From Uranotaenia lowii (lineage: Eukaryota; Arthropoda; Insecta; Diptera; Culicidae), in contig NC_073692.1 of assembly GCF_029784155.1 (NCBI RefSeq), forward strand, positions 365,843,160 through 365,907,159: a DNA stretch of 64,000 nt, written 5' to 3'. The translations under genes and the position numbers were made by a program. This document shows positions 20,805 to 32,174 of the stretch, piece by piece. Below the pieces are notes generated by a model, which saw only the letters and a program-made list of their open reading frames with translations, had not been told where the DNA came from and made no database searches. Positions within the stretch are counted from its first letter, which is position 1. Each line of letters opens with the position of its first letter.

Positions 20805-23800
20805 CATAGATGCCACACCTACCGATTTTTCGGTATTCATACCAATTTTTGACGAAAATTTTGACCAAGAATCGGTATTCACAGACCGATGGCAAAACCT
20901 ACCGATTTTTGAAAAATTCGTTCTGACGGATTTCTTTTTTCAAAATATAACTGTAACTTTTGTTCCTAACTTTTCCTAACTCCTTGTAACTATTTTTCCT
21001 TATTTAAATTATGAACCAATATAACTCTAGTGCCTATTAAGCCAGCAAGTCTCAGATTATTCGATAGCATCTTTGTCTCCTATGTCAACTCTCTTGATAT
21101 CGAATTTTGATTATCAAATAACTTGGTAGATTAGAGATTATAGCAGTTTAAGATATAAGCAAATCATATCTTTAAATTGTGGGTTTAAAATTCACGAACC
21201 AAGATAAGTGCACGCTCTTGATAAATAGCACAAGTCAACAAAATAAAATAAAAAAATTCTATGTTTTTGTGATAACTTTTGCTGGAAAAAATTCTTTAAA
21301 AAATTTGTGCGCATTTTGGCAAAGCTTTGAAACATTCCAAATATTTTGAAAATATCACACAATAATCAACATTCTCGAAGACTACGAGTAATTTTGATTT
21401 CTAAGAAAAAAAGTAATGGAAGTTTTCATTTCGTTATTTTTTTCTAAACCACAAAAAAAAAAACGGGAATATTGACGAAATTTTAAAGAAATTTTAAACG
21501 AAATTGAACTTTAGATATTTAGCTTAGCTTGATTGACTACTCACATCCACTTTGAATCATTGAATCCGAAATGCACCTTAAAGAGTCTTTTAATGTAAAA
21601 GTATTTTAGTATACTCTGTGATTGATTTCTAAACTTGGTTTAAATACATTCAATACATTCCAAAATTTCCAAAATTTTAATACATTCCAAAATCGCAGGA
21701 GTGGCTCAGTAGAACAAGTTCCACATGATGCTCTCTCTTTAAACATCAATAACGGCGCCTGCCACGTCCTAGTAGTCAATAGATAGGTTAGGAAAAATGA
21801 GAAAGGGATAAAAGAACAACTTTATGCCTAAGAACCGAGGTCACCTCTACATCCTTGCAATAAAATTTGGTTGGGAATGTGGGGGAAAGGAAATAATTGG
21901 GAAACACTTTTGACTAGTGTTATGCTGATAGCCTTTTCTCCTGAAATATATTTTTAATTTGTTCAAACATTTTAGCGAAATAAGAAACAACAATTTTGAA
22001 AGGTGATTATGACTAAACACATTCGAAGTCAATCGCATAAACTTGATTTCCATCTTCATCTGTATTTGTTATGTGAGCAGCACATAACTCAAAATTCGAA
22101 AGGATAATCATATTTATGTAGGAATCATATAAACGTTTGAAAAGTGTAAAAGTTCAAATATTTTGAAGAAAAATTGAGAAGTAGATTGAAATAAAAAAAA
22201 AGTTAATTTTATTATTGGCGAAATCAAAAGGCCAAATAAAACGTTTTACCCTTTTTCTTAAAGAGAAATAAAGAAAATAAAAACTTTGTCAATTTTTTCA
22301 GTAATTTTGATTAAATTATTAATCCAGCGACTTCCCGCAACTGATCAGAAACATAAAGATTTTAACTTAAGCCCTATTTATGATTTAATCATGATATAAA
22401 TGAATAACGATCGCTTTAAAGTTTCGAACATTTGAATGACGAAAAATTTATGAGAAATTCTGAAATTCTAAACAAGTTATTGAATGAGTTAATCCTTGTT
22501 AATTTAAACCAAAAAGGACCAATTTAGTAATAGAAGAACTGATTAAATTTTAATTTTGAATTGGTGAAATAACGATTAGTTAAAAACATTGAAAATCATT
22601 TTATCAAAATTACGAAATGTTTTTTTGCGGCATTATTAATGTGGCACGAATATTTGTGAATATTCTTAACATTGACAACATTTTAGTATTTAAATCAAAC
22701 TTACAAGTTTTGATCAACTTAATATAAATAGAATATGAGAATACTTAGCTTTAACGTTTTCCGGATACCAAACATCAATACATGACTTCGATGGTTTCAT
22801 CCCCGATAAGTATGAGTGGCCGACAGCATTCCAGGAAGACAGGACAAATAAACTTTGGAAATGAGTGTTTGACATGTCTTGAAAATTTATCCATCTTTTG
22901 GGGCTGATACCGGAAAACCTTTGGTTTTGACTTGAAATTAACTTCAACAACACTTTAACTAGGTTTGAATAGTGAACCTACATATAAGAGAAGCGACGTC
23001 TCAAACACAAAATTCCAATCGATACAAAAGAACTGTCAAAATCGATTCCAATCGATCCGAGCATTTACCTTTCTTATTGAAAACTCAACCAAGGAAGGTA
23101 TTGTGATTGTTGTTATAGTTCAAACAGATAATTTTTAAGCTGGTCATATGAATTTATGATTAGGTGCATTTTTTTTCAATGCTTTGGTGAAACTTGTTCC
23201 TAGTTAAAAAACTAACTGATTATTAACGAAATTCAAGTCATTCATACCGTTTATCGCGATACTTCGGGCATCGAGTTCAATGTTGTTTTGTTGGATTGAA
23301 GGAGCGTTCACTTTAGGGCTTGAACATTGCGCCAGAAAACAGTGCTGAGGATTTTTTTTGTCCAAGATTTCGGCGATGTTGCCACATATTTTATTTTAGG
23401 AGGGATCAGATGTCGCTTCTCTTATATGAAGGTTCACTAGGTTTGAACTGGAATTTGAACGGTCTCAAAAATTTTCTTCAAAAGTTAAACACGTCCGTCA
23501 TCGACGGCCACAGCCTACCGTGTCCGAAATTGAATTTTTGATATTTAAAAACATAAAAAGTCAAATCCTTTCGCAGTCTTCAAAAAAGTTGTTCAATGAG
23601 TTATGATCTTTAATATCAAATACTCAATTACTATCTTGAATGATGTCATAAATAGTTGTTATCTAATTTATTTCAATTTTTAAAAATTGTAGAAATTAAT
23701 TTTTCTCAACGTTGTATTTCTGAAACAAGAACATCCAGACAAGATCTGGATTCATGAATGTAGTAGTAAAGATTTATGGAGCATAAAAATACTAAATGAT

Positions 23801-24024
23801 AAAAGTGTTTAGAGTGAATAACACAATTAAGTCGCAGTGGGCAGAAAATATCATGTTTTAAAAATTACGATATCAGCAAAATAGTAATTTAACAATATTC
23901 TTTCAATAAAAATAGTATTAAAAGCTTTGAAAAAAAATCGGTATTTATACCGATTTTTGGAATTTTCAAACCGAATACCGAATTTTTCGGACTCGAAAAT
24001 ACCGATTTTGATGTGGCATCACTG
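20805..24024. mobile_element. 3.2-kb non-autonomous hAT element with nested insertion
   Basis: TCGGTGAC is duplicated at 20797-20804 and 24025-24032. Termini are CATAGATGCCACA and, reverse-complemented on the right, CAGTGATGCCACA. Subterminal regions at both ends are dense in TACCGATTTTT / AATCGGTATT words (20818-20915 and 23935-24010), presumably transposase-binding repeats. The 3220-bp interior has no transposase frame and is itself interrupted at 22970-23437. An A-box-like TGGCTCAGTAG at about 21704 starts a GC-richer segment (to about 21860) that could be another repeat. Confidence 0.88.
22970..23437. mobile_element. 468-bp TIR element nested in the hAT element, 9-10-bp duplication
   Basis: Inverted ends of about 30 bp (GTGAACCTACATATAAGAGA on the left; GTGAACCTTCATATAAGAGA from the right) differ at two positions. 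The flanks TAGGTTTGAA at 22960-22969 and 23438-23447 are identical over 10 bp. A 9-10-bp duplication suggests a Mutator-like element, although the exact end is ambiguous by a few bases. There is no coding capacity. Confidence 0.8.
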
Positions 24025-24032
24025 TCGGTGAC

Positions 24033-24388
24033 TGAAAGGGGCAAAACGATATCTTCGTTGGATTACCACTGGTGGGGTCCAGACGCGGATCGAATTGCAG
24101 GTCTGTTCTGCTCAACGGTCAAATAAAGATTTAAACCGAATCGGCAGCTAACCCCTTACTTTTATACCTTTCGTAGGCAGTGAAAAAAAAAAACAAACTC
24201 AGCAAGGGGCGGGGCTTCAATGTTTTTTTTTTCTTTTCGAACAGCCAATCAACGATGACCTGGCTTGATATGTCTTTTGGAAAAGATGTCTCTCCAAGAG
24301 GCGTTTTTCGTGACGCGAGATCTGTTCGTGAATTTCAATTTGCCCCCCTATAGTGTTGCCGTAAGACGCAATTCTACGTCAAAATCCA
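24033..24388 (-). repeat. LTR-like promoter region, copy 1 (minus strand)
   Basis: On the minus strand, TTGACGTAGAATTGCGTCTT, then CGGCAACACTATAGGGGG, GCGTCACGAAAAACGCCTC and ATCGTTGATTGGCTG appear in this order, followed by a TATA box (GTATAAAAG near 24163). The same ordered words occur at 33500-33730 on the plus strand. A U3-like region with TATA box, an AATAAA near 24125 on the plus strand and continuation at 20.7 kb fit an LTR retrotransposon relic. No gag-pol is present. Confidence 0.5.
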
Positions 24389-24424
24389 ATTTATTGACCA
24401 AAATAAATAGTTTACAGGTCACCT

Positions 24425-24938
24425 GGCCGTTCACATATCACGTGGACAACATAGTGATGGGGGGAGAGGGGGGTATGGAAATGTATACGCTTGTCTACGT
24501 AGAGGGGGGTAGGGGTTTGGGTCATGTCCACGTGGACATACTTACTTCCAAAATATTTTCTAAAGGTGAATAAATAATAAGATGTTTAAATCGAAATCTA
24601 AAAATTGCAAAGCTTTCCAGTTAAAGTTTAAACAATGAGTAGCTACTTGAAAGCAAGTGATAAATATGATAATTTAGAATTTTTAAATTTTAAAAATTAG
24701 TTTATGTCAGGAAATTCTTTTTCGGTTTTTTGAAAAGCAGCCATTTCAATAACAAGAAGGCTTAAAGTGGTATTTTCTAACTGTCCAAACAAAGGTATTA
24801 AAAAAAACTATTTCAAATCTGTCCACGTGCACATCCTTGGAGGGGGGTAGGGGTTTGCCAAATGTCCACGCTTGTCCACGGAGGGGGAGGAGGGAGTCAA
24901 AAATCTCATTTTTCTGTCCACGTGGTATCTGAACGGCC
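24425..24938. mobile_element. MITE with GGCCGTTCA termini and CACGTGG words
   Basis: Left end GGCCGTTCACATATCACGTG and right end (reverse complement) GGCCGTTCAGATACCACGTG form an inverted repeat. Internally GTCCACGTGGACA, GTCCACG and AGGGGGGTAGGGGTTTG occur near both ends, in the pattern left-end/right-end mirror. No clean duplication is visible. Confidence 0.72.
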
Positions 24939-25134
24939 CCAAACAGCCTCCTTTGGTCAAATTCTCATGATCATTGATGATGTCGAAAATAAACAAGTAC
25001 AGAATTCCTAAACTTGTCTCTTATTAAATCTATTTTTTCGTATTATGTGTGAAATGTCGAAAAAGAAGATACGAGCAAGCTGATTTTAATCAAAAAGCTT
25101 ATCAACGTGATTGAGCATAGCATAAAGGATGATA

Positions 25135-26242
25135 CGGTCAAAATTTGATCAAGGGAAAACGCGTGTAAATCGGTGAAATTGTTTATTTAAAAAATCAAAT
25201 TAAATTTCTTTTTAAAGTTTCAGGAAAAATATTCAGTTAGATTTCCACTTTTCCAAATCCGAATAACCGGGCCTTACGCTTAACCCCTGCCATCAGATTT
25301 TGTACAGCCACCTTGTCCACTTTCTTCGCCGCAGAAAGCCAGTTTGCCTTGAACTGCTGCTCGTCTTTAGCAGTTTTTTTGGTCTTCTTTAGGTTCCGCT
25401 TGACAATAGCCCAGTATTTCTCAATTGGGCGGAGCTCTGGTGTGTTGGGAGGGTTCTTGTCCTTGGGAACTACCTGCACGTTGTTGGCGGCGTACCACTC
25501 CATGGCCTTTTTTCCGTAATGGCGAGGTGCCAAATCCGGCCAAAACAGTACGGAGCAACCTTGTTTCTTCAGGAAAGACAGCAGACGTTTATTCAAACGT
25601 CACGTATTTCACGTAAATTTCCTGGTTGACAGCCGCGGAAGCTATGAAAATGCTGCTTTTCAAGCCACAGGTACAGATGGCTTGTCAAACCAGATATTTC
25701 TTCGCGAACTTTGACAGTTTCATGTGCTTGAAAAAATCTGCAACCACTCCCCTTCCTTTTGCCGTATAAAACTCCTGTCCCGGAAGCTGCTTGTAGTCGG
25801 CTTTGACGTAGGTTTCGTCGTCCATTACCACGCAGTCAAACTTCATCAGCATCGTCGTGTACAGCCTCCGGGATCGCGCTTTGGCCGTCGCATTTTGTTT
25901 ATCATCGCGATTAGGAGTCACTACCTTCTTGTAAGTCGATAGTCCGGCTCGTTTTTTGGCTCGATGCACGGTTGTAGACAATACACCCAGCTTATATGCG
26001 GCATCTCGGAGAGAGAGCTTAGGGTTTCGCTTGGAACTACCGGCAGCTCTCTTTGTCGTCTCAGCGGCTTCCGGTTTTCGATTTCCCCCCGATCCAGACT
26101 TCCTGGCTGTCGACAAACGATCCCCAAACACTTCAATTACATTTGTAACGGTAGATTTGGCACCAAGTTTACGGGGTCAGCTAGTTTATTAAAATTTTTC
26201 AACAAAATCAGCCAACAGTTGTTCGTTAGGGCCGACTATTAA
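25135..26242 (-). mobile_element. DD37E Tc1/mariner-type transposon, truncated by Helitron
   Basis: The 3' end lies at TA (25133-25134) followed by CGGTCAAAATTTGATCAAGG, matching mariner-type termini. The coding strand is minus. The 5' part stops at 26242, where a Helitron begins, and I could not find the other terminus after that insertion. The transposase is broken. Confidence 0.82.
25237..26236 (-). pseudogene. DD37E (ITmD37E-type) transposase, frameshifted
   Basis: Three pieces are in register. The first, near 26236-26195, reads PNEQLLADFVEKF then a stop. The second (26131-25685) has a helix-turn-helix stretch LSLRDAAYKLGVLSTTVHRA and the first catalytic Asp in CVVMDDETYV. The third (25596-25237) carries the second Asp in LFWPDLAP and the Glu in PIEKYW. 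Exactly 37 residues lie between that Asp and Glu, the defining spacing of the mosquito DD37E family. Frameshifts near 25596 and 25680, and in-frame stops in the N-terminal part, inactivate it. Confidence 0.88.
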
Positions 26243-26394
26243 TCTATATATATAAAAAGCAATTTCTGTATGTTTGTTTGTTTGTTTGTCCTCTATAGAC
26301 TCAGCCGTCTTAAGAGCTAGAGAGCTGAAATTTGGCATGGATACTCATTAGAACCAGGAAGGATGAAAAATGTTTTCAAATTTTAGGATGACCC

Positions 26395-27390
26395 CTTCTG
26401 AAGGGGGTCGTCCATACAAGACAAATATTGTTTTCACGATATTGACGTTATTTTTCGTCGGATTGTGTTGAAAATTTGCACATGAGTGTGTTGAAAGACG
26501 AACAATTGATTTCAGGTGTCAAATTTTGTGTAAGGGGACATCCAAAGGGGTCGTCCATATTAACTGTTCGCTGTTTTTGCGATATTGACGTTATTATACA
26601 TCGTATTCAGATGAAAATTGGTACACGATAGTTTTGAGTGACGTGCAATCGATTTGAGGTATCCAATTTAGTGTAAGGGGCCGGCAAAAGGGGTCGTCCA
26701 TATTAAATTTTCAGTATTTATGTTAGCTATTCACTGTTGATGCAATATTGTCGTTGTTATACATCGGATTCAGACGAAAATTGGTTCACGAGGGTTTTTA
26801 GAGATGAGCAATGGATTTCAGGTATTCAAATCAGTTTAAGGGGCCGGCAAAGGGGGTCATCCATATAAACCTTTCAATATTTTTGCAATATCGACGTTAT
26901 TATACATCGGATTGGAATGAAAATTTCCACACGGTAGTTTTCAGGGACGGACAATCGATCTTAGATGTCAAATATTTTGCCAGGGGTCGACGAAAGGGGT
27001 CGTCCATATAAATTAATTTTTCACTATTTTTAGCAATATTTATTTATTTATTTATTTATTTATTTCACACACCGTCTTGGATTCAAATATCCTACAGACT
27101 GATCTTAATATCTAAGGTTCTTAATCCTATGTTTAAACATCGTTTTGGACACAGTAAAATCAAACAAATTGTTCACAACATTAAAACACTGAAAACAGCT
27201 GGTCAGAGGATTATTCTGCCCGTAAGTAGTGCGGTGCATGCCTAGCGCTAAAAGTTGTCTTCCTCGTTGACGTTATTATACAATGGATTGCTTTGAAAAT
27301 ATGCACACGGGAGTTTTGAGGGAAAGGCAATCGATTTCAGATATCAAAGTTTATATAAGAGCCCCCGAAAGGGGTTTTGCTTTTTGGCAA
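26395..27390 (+). repeat. Diverged ~145-bp minisatellite inside Helitron
   Basis: The unit centres on GGGGTCGTCCATA followed by GATATTGACGTTATTATACA and an AAAATTTGCACAC-like stretch. GGGGTCGTCCAT anchors occur near 26405, 26548, 26692, 26852 (one base changed) and 26996, with a last degenerate unit near 27366, giving about six units. The array is interrupted at 27036-27268. Confidence 0.82.
27036..27268 (-). mobile_element. CR1-like LINE 3' fragment inside the minisatellite
   Basis: A (TTTA)n run at its left edge corresponds to (TAAA)n at a LINE 3' end on the minus strand. The right part (GGATTATTCTGCCCGTAAGT, AGTGCGGTG) matches the region near 46142-46175 of the CR1-like LINE (GGATGATTTCTTCCATAAGT, AGTACGGTGG). 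It splits a repeat unit between GCAATAT and TTGACGTTATTA, so it inserted after array expansion. Confidence 0.7.
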
Positions 27391-27605
27391 TAATTGCGTT
27401 GTTATGCAATGATTTAGTCAAAATTTAAACACGTGGTTTTGATTCCTGATTTTATATTTAGTAGCAGACGACAGACGAAGTGATCGTCCAATATTTTTGC
27501 AATTATTACTTAACAATGAATCTGGAAAATGCTTGACTTTCATAAAAACTGTTCATGACATATTCCAAGTTGAAAGCGAAACGGAGTTCGTATGGGATCA
27601 GCTAG

Positions 27606-29206
27606 TTTTTTTTTTTATAAAATAATGCATTGACTCCGGCTAAACTTGTTTGATTCGACCATTTGGATTCAATCAGCGAAAATGTTGAACCTTTTAGAGT
27701 CATACCATAAGTGTTTTTACGGGGAAATATAACTGAGAAGAAGAAATATCCCACACAGTCTGGCGCTGGGTAACTTGTTATTTGATTGCAATGAGCGACC
27801 CCTGGCAATGGATTGGCAAAATTTGAATCGATTCGCCAGAAGGTGGGCTGCAGCTCAAGTTAAAACACCACAGAAACCGACCTCAGCATGGGCGACATGT
27901 CAGTCGCTTCGCTTTCCATCTCTTCTGTAGATTGTGGAGTCAGGAAAAAAAACTCTGGCTGGCGCTGCCAGAGACCTCTTTTCATCATTTATCGCTCGAG
28001 GGACCCCCTTTTTTTCAATGCTTCTTCTCTCCGGCCATCCATCCTTGCATCTCACATATTATCGCAACAAAATTATTATGCTTATTAATTTCAAATTTAA
28101 ATACAGGTTCTTATGTGTCGATACGCGCGCTCGTCGTCGTCGTTGTCTTTTTTCGCGTCTGCTTCCTTGATTTTTCTGGCTATCTGTCTCTGCCAGAGTT
28201 TGTCGCGCCATCTTCCCGGCTCCAAGCAAAAATTGAGGCGTCTCGTTGTAAGGTCTGTTCGCAGATCGCCTTCTCGCCTTTTGCTGTTTCATCAACCTAC
28301 GATGGGTTTTTATTACACTTTGCAAACGGTGCGTATAATCACTTTGACTTGATCCCAATCGCCCAAGCCTCAGCCAGCATAAAAAGCAGAAACCTGATCT
28401 GGGGCGCGCGCGACGCGACGCCTCAAAGACGCCTCAATGGTGGAAGGCAGCGAGTACTGGAAGAGGGAGGGGTGGATCACTTATTGCCATAATGTTGCAC
28501 TTGAGACAACACCTATTCATTTTCAATAATCAAGGTGATGGCTTCAGTGCTCTGAATATGTGCCTCTAGGAGCTTTACTCTGTTTTTTTTTTCACCTGGC
28601 ACCCTCAAGCAGCCATTAAAAAAACGCCCAGATTCGGAGCGGAAGATTAACATTAACGATTCCGATGAATATTCCTCATATATTTAACGCCGACGACCTA
28701 CACAAAACACCGGGCTAGGCGTCTAGCGTTCGCGAAAATTAGAATAAAACCGCGATCTGCGATCGACATCGATTGGGATCAATCTGCCGGCCTTTTCGAT
28801 TAAATGGGTTGTGGCTCCGATTACTGAGAATCGAAGTGGGTGGGGGTGGTGACTTATGATCGGTGCTAATCTCTGGGGGTGGCATCTCGGTTCAATAAAT
28901 GTATACATAACGGCACCGGCAACGCCTTCAGTGATGTGTAATCGACATTCTGAGTATTTTGCATATATGGATATGAAGTGGAGTGATTTTAACGATAATT
29001 GCACAGGTTCCGCTGAAAGTTTAACGATTCTCACGTTTGGATATTCAGAATAAAAGTTCTAAATATCAATTTAAAAACTCGAAAACCAACGAGCATTTGT
29101 GCAAAGGTTGCTGATAAACCGAGAAATTTTCAATTCCCTTGAATCAATTAAATTTGGGATCAAAGATTTATTCTGGTTCCGCATTTATTGAGCACGCACA
29201 TTTGTA
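27606..29206. other. Intergenic, GC-richer in part, no gene recognised
   Basis: The segment 27860-28480 is C/T-rich and higher in GC (for example TCGTCGTCGTCGTTGTC, GGGGCGCGCGCGACGCGACG). It contains overlapping open frames on both strands, but none shows a domain or a plausible start. It may be a promoter or 5' UTR of an unannotated gene. Confidence 0.35.
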
Positions 29207-30244
29207 CACGGAAAATAATAAAAAGGTAAAATTTACCGAAATAGCGAGGTGAACGCTCGTGAAAGCCAAAAAGGTAACTTCTACCTCTTCCAGGTGAAAC
29301 TCACCTCACAGCGAGGTAAAATTTACCTGAATCTAGGTTGGAAACAAGGTACAATTCATCGAGAAATAAGGTGAATCCAAAAAAGGTAAATCTTACCTCG
29401 TAGTGAGGTGAATTGACCTGAATAAAAAAGTATAATTCACCTAGAAAAAAAGGTAAATCCAAATAAGGTAAAACTTACCTCGTAGCGAGGTGAAGTTGAC
29501 CTGGATTGAGCTCAACAAAACGGTACAATTCATCTCGAATAATAGTAACTTTTATCGAACACGTTTATTGAGGTTAAGTTGTTTTATCGTTCAGGAAGGA
29601 AGTTTTGCTTCGTGCCAAATGTGTGAATATCGGAACAGAATGGTAAGTGTTTTTCTAGATATCATTTAGTTGTGCTGGTTCTCGTCATAATACTTTGCTT
29701 TTTTTCAGATCGGCTCACAGAGCTTCAAGGTGTATTCCACGTCATCCTCCAGATATCATTCCAGAAAAGCCGGACCTGACCGGATTAGAATGGATGAGGG
29801 CTAGAATATGTTAACGCAAGGCATGGGGATTAGGTAACGGCAAAGTGTCACTAATAACACTGAATAAAAAAATTTTTGAAGGAATTTTGTTTTTATTTTT
29901 ATTGAACAAACCAATCAAACCAACAGCAATTAACTTTCAAATCAGTGGATAGGAAAACGGTATTATTTACTATTTTGCTAGGTGAATGCGAAAATGGTAA
30001 AATTTACCTTTTTGCAAGGTGAATTAAAAAAAAGGGATAAAGTTTCCTCAGTCTTCTATATATATATATGGTTTTTTTAAAAGATGCATCTGGTTGCACT
30101 CAGGATCTTACACGGAAAATAAAAAAAGGTAAAATTTACCTTTTTGATAGGTGAATGAAAAAAAGGTAAAATTAACCTCGAAAGAGGGGTGGAAAAAAAT
30201 CACCTCGCGAAAAGGTAAATTTTACCTTTTTTTAATTTTCCGTG
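29207..30244 (+). mobile_element. TA-flanked TIR element with palindromic subterminal arrays and a mini-gene
   Basis: Starts CACGGAAAATAATAAAAAGG after TA (29205-29206); the mirrored end ...AATTTTCCGTG is at 30244 followed by TA. The first 320 bp repeat GGTAAAATTTACC-like palindromes alternating with CGAGGTGAA at about 29225, 29320, 29384 and 29468; the motif returns at 29997, 30129 and 30215. Between them is a small intron-containing gene. A second complete left terminus at 30111 makes the right boundary ambiguous: 30111-30244 may be a separate 134-bp MITE of the same family. Confidence 0.65.
29619..29804 (+). CDS. Hypothetical two-exon 39-residue frame inside TIR element
   Basis: Exon 1 is ATG at 29619 to 29642, ending AACAGAATG, directly followed by a perfect donor GTAAGT (29643). 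The intron is 66 bp, ending in a pyrimidine tract and TTTTTTTCAG (to 29708). Exon 2 continues in phase 0 from ATCGGCTCA to TAG at 29802-29804. An AATAAA follows at about 29862. The predicted peptide starts MCEYRNRMIGSQSFKV and is basic and Ser-rich; I recognise no domain. The position within a TIR element suggests a captured or vestigial transposon gene, and coding potential is unproven. Confidence 0.42.
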
Positions 30245-30318
30245 TAAGATCCTGAGTGCAACCAGATGCTTCCTTTAAAAAAACCATATATATATATAGA
30301 AGACTGAGGAAACTTTAT
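30037..30318. repeat. Perfectly registered palindrome spanning a 134-bp MITE and its flanks
   Basis: ATAAAGTTTCCTCAG at 30037 mirrors CTGAGGAAACTTTAT ending at 30318, with no indels in register across about 140 bp per arm (sum of paired coordinates 30355 plus 30000). The inner part is the CACGG...CCGTG element. The outer 74 bp, including a (TA)n tract and GGTTGCACTCAGGATCTTA, is also mirrored, which ordinary insertion does not produce. Confidence 0.85.
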
Positions 30319-30319
30319 A

Positions 30320-32174
30320 CCTAAGCCATATTTAGTGACTGGAAAATCTTACACAGATTCAATGTTCTACTAAAATTCCTAAACGAACAAAACAATTTTA
30401 CCTTTCGAGATATTTACTTTTCGTTGAAAAAATTCCCAAAATATGATACAGAGATTTATTTTTCTTCATTTTCGAACGTTACGAACATAGACAAACTTTT
30501 ACAACCTAAAGACGGTCATTCCGACTAAAAAATTTTTAGGGTGGTTCATAAGTTTCTGAGATCCGAAAATTAATTCCTACCTGTGTTAAGATAAAGGCCT
30601 ACATGATTCCACAATTTTGTAGACCGTTATAGTTTATTAACTTTGTCGAAGACACCAAACATCTTGAATTGAAAGTTTTATGACAACTCTTCTTCTCGTG
30701 AAGTTAGGGTGGTTCTATAAAATTCAGTTTTATCTTTTTATATCTTTTCATGGTGATATTTTATTAAAATCATTTATTGAACAAATTTTATAAAATTATA
30801 ATGGGCATCTTTTGTTGAAAACGGATTACCAAAATTTGAGTTTGTTTTGAAGTTATGAGGCAATATGTGTCGAAAAATATCTATTTTAGAGGCTGCAATA
30901 ACTCCAAATGGAGCAAGTTGAAAATTTTATCGTAGTTTACTTTTGAAAGTTCATGTTACTATCTTTACAATATCATGAAACTGGATATATGTTGTTTATT
31001 TAATGCGTTGAATTGTTGTATGAAACTTACTAGAAATCGTCAAAATCTCTATACAAATAGAAAGAATTTGTACATTTGAGGACCTAAGGATCAAAGGGGT
31101 GCAAGTCCAAAATCATTAATTTTGAGTTAATTATATCTAACGATGCTTCATGTTTCAATGTACATCTAGAGCAGAATTCGAAATTTTCAAATGAAAAATT
31201 AACACTTTTTCGATTGAATTAAAATTGCTCGAATTCGAAAAATACATGAAAAACCGAGCACCTTCACAACTTTGAAGCGCGTTTTCTCAAAACTATCATT
31301 TAGGCATTTGCACCCCTTTGATCCCATGCGCCTCATTTGTTCTTGGAGAACACAGAAACTACAAGACCAATTGATGTGAAATTAGGTATTGAGTCATTTT
31401 TTTGAATAAAGTATGATATCTGTGGAGTTTTGAGTCGGTCGCACTCAAGAGAGGGAGGGCTCCCATACAAAATACTCGTAAAATACGAAAAAAAACAGCT
31501 AAATTTAATCTATTGACAAGTAAATCTCATCAAATGTTGTGAAAATACTTACACTATCATGTTCAGATAATTTTTAGTAGACAAAGGCGATTGTTTATAA
31601 TATATAATGGTCCATTCCCACTAAATAAAATGGATAGGTGCTTCACAAAACATTTTTTTTTGTATGAATTGATTAATTATTAAAAAAAATAACCTCTTTG
31701 TTTTTTCCAGATGAGGTTTTTCTCGTGGTGCAATGGTTTACTCTATTTTGTATTCAAGATCATCTGAGGAAAGTCAACGGAAAAAATTTGTCACCCTTTC
31801 TTTACATTGAGATTTTGAAAAAAAAAAATTAAATATCAGGATCACCCCCATGCAAAAGGCCCGTCCATAAGAGGAGGGTTTCAAAATTCAAATTTAGCTA
31901 AAAATAATAACAATACCCTAAATGTACAACAAATCCGGAAAGTCATTAAAAAGTTTTTTCAAAACTTTTAATTTCATGTTTTTTTTGTAAATTTTGTTTT
32001 TTTAAATAAAGCACTTCAAAAACATTGAAATTTTTCTTTGAAGTTGCTACTTGTGATTATTTTTGAAAATTTTCATAGATTATCTTAAAAATCATGATCG
32101 ATTCATAAAACATGATTTAAAATAATGAAAAATAAATGAGACGTTTAAAAGCTTTCAAATGCATATCATATAAA
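30320..32174. other. Intergenic, no gene; dispersed repeat copy 2 at 31265-31345
   Basis: AT-rich. ACTTTGAAGCGCGTTTTCTC then GCACCCCTTTGATCC and GCCTCAT near 31268-31340 match the repeat at 11580-11715. No coding gene is recognised. Confidence 0.5.

Larger units (their letters stand above)
26243..27605 (+). mobile_element. Helitron-type element inserted in the mariner, carrying a minisatellite
   Basis: Begins TCTATATATATAAAAAG immediately after an A (26242) and ends GATCAGCTAG followed by T (27606): the Helitron pattern of 5' TC, 3' CTAG and insertion between A and T with no duplication. Only a weak hairpin (CGAA...TTCG) precedes the CTAG. The interior is mostly a diverged tandem repeat of about 145 bp and includes an inserted LINE 3' fragment. 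No Rep/helicase is encoded. Confidence 0.78.

Noticed and set aside
26178..26185. CAGCTAGT resembling a Helitron 3' end
   Set aside because: It lies within the aligned N-terminal coding part of the DD37E transposase and has no hairpin; coincidence.
26395..27390. CRISPR-like repeat array
   Set aside because: Repeats are long, diverged and adjacent without unique spacers, in a eukaryotic Helitron; an ordinary minisatellite.
27932..28492. 186-codon plus-strand frame, with overlapping frames on both strands
   Set aside because: The region is compositionally biased, several frames stay open at once, and there is no domain, credible start or splice context.
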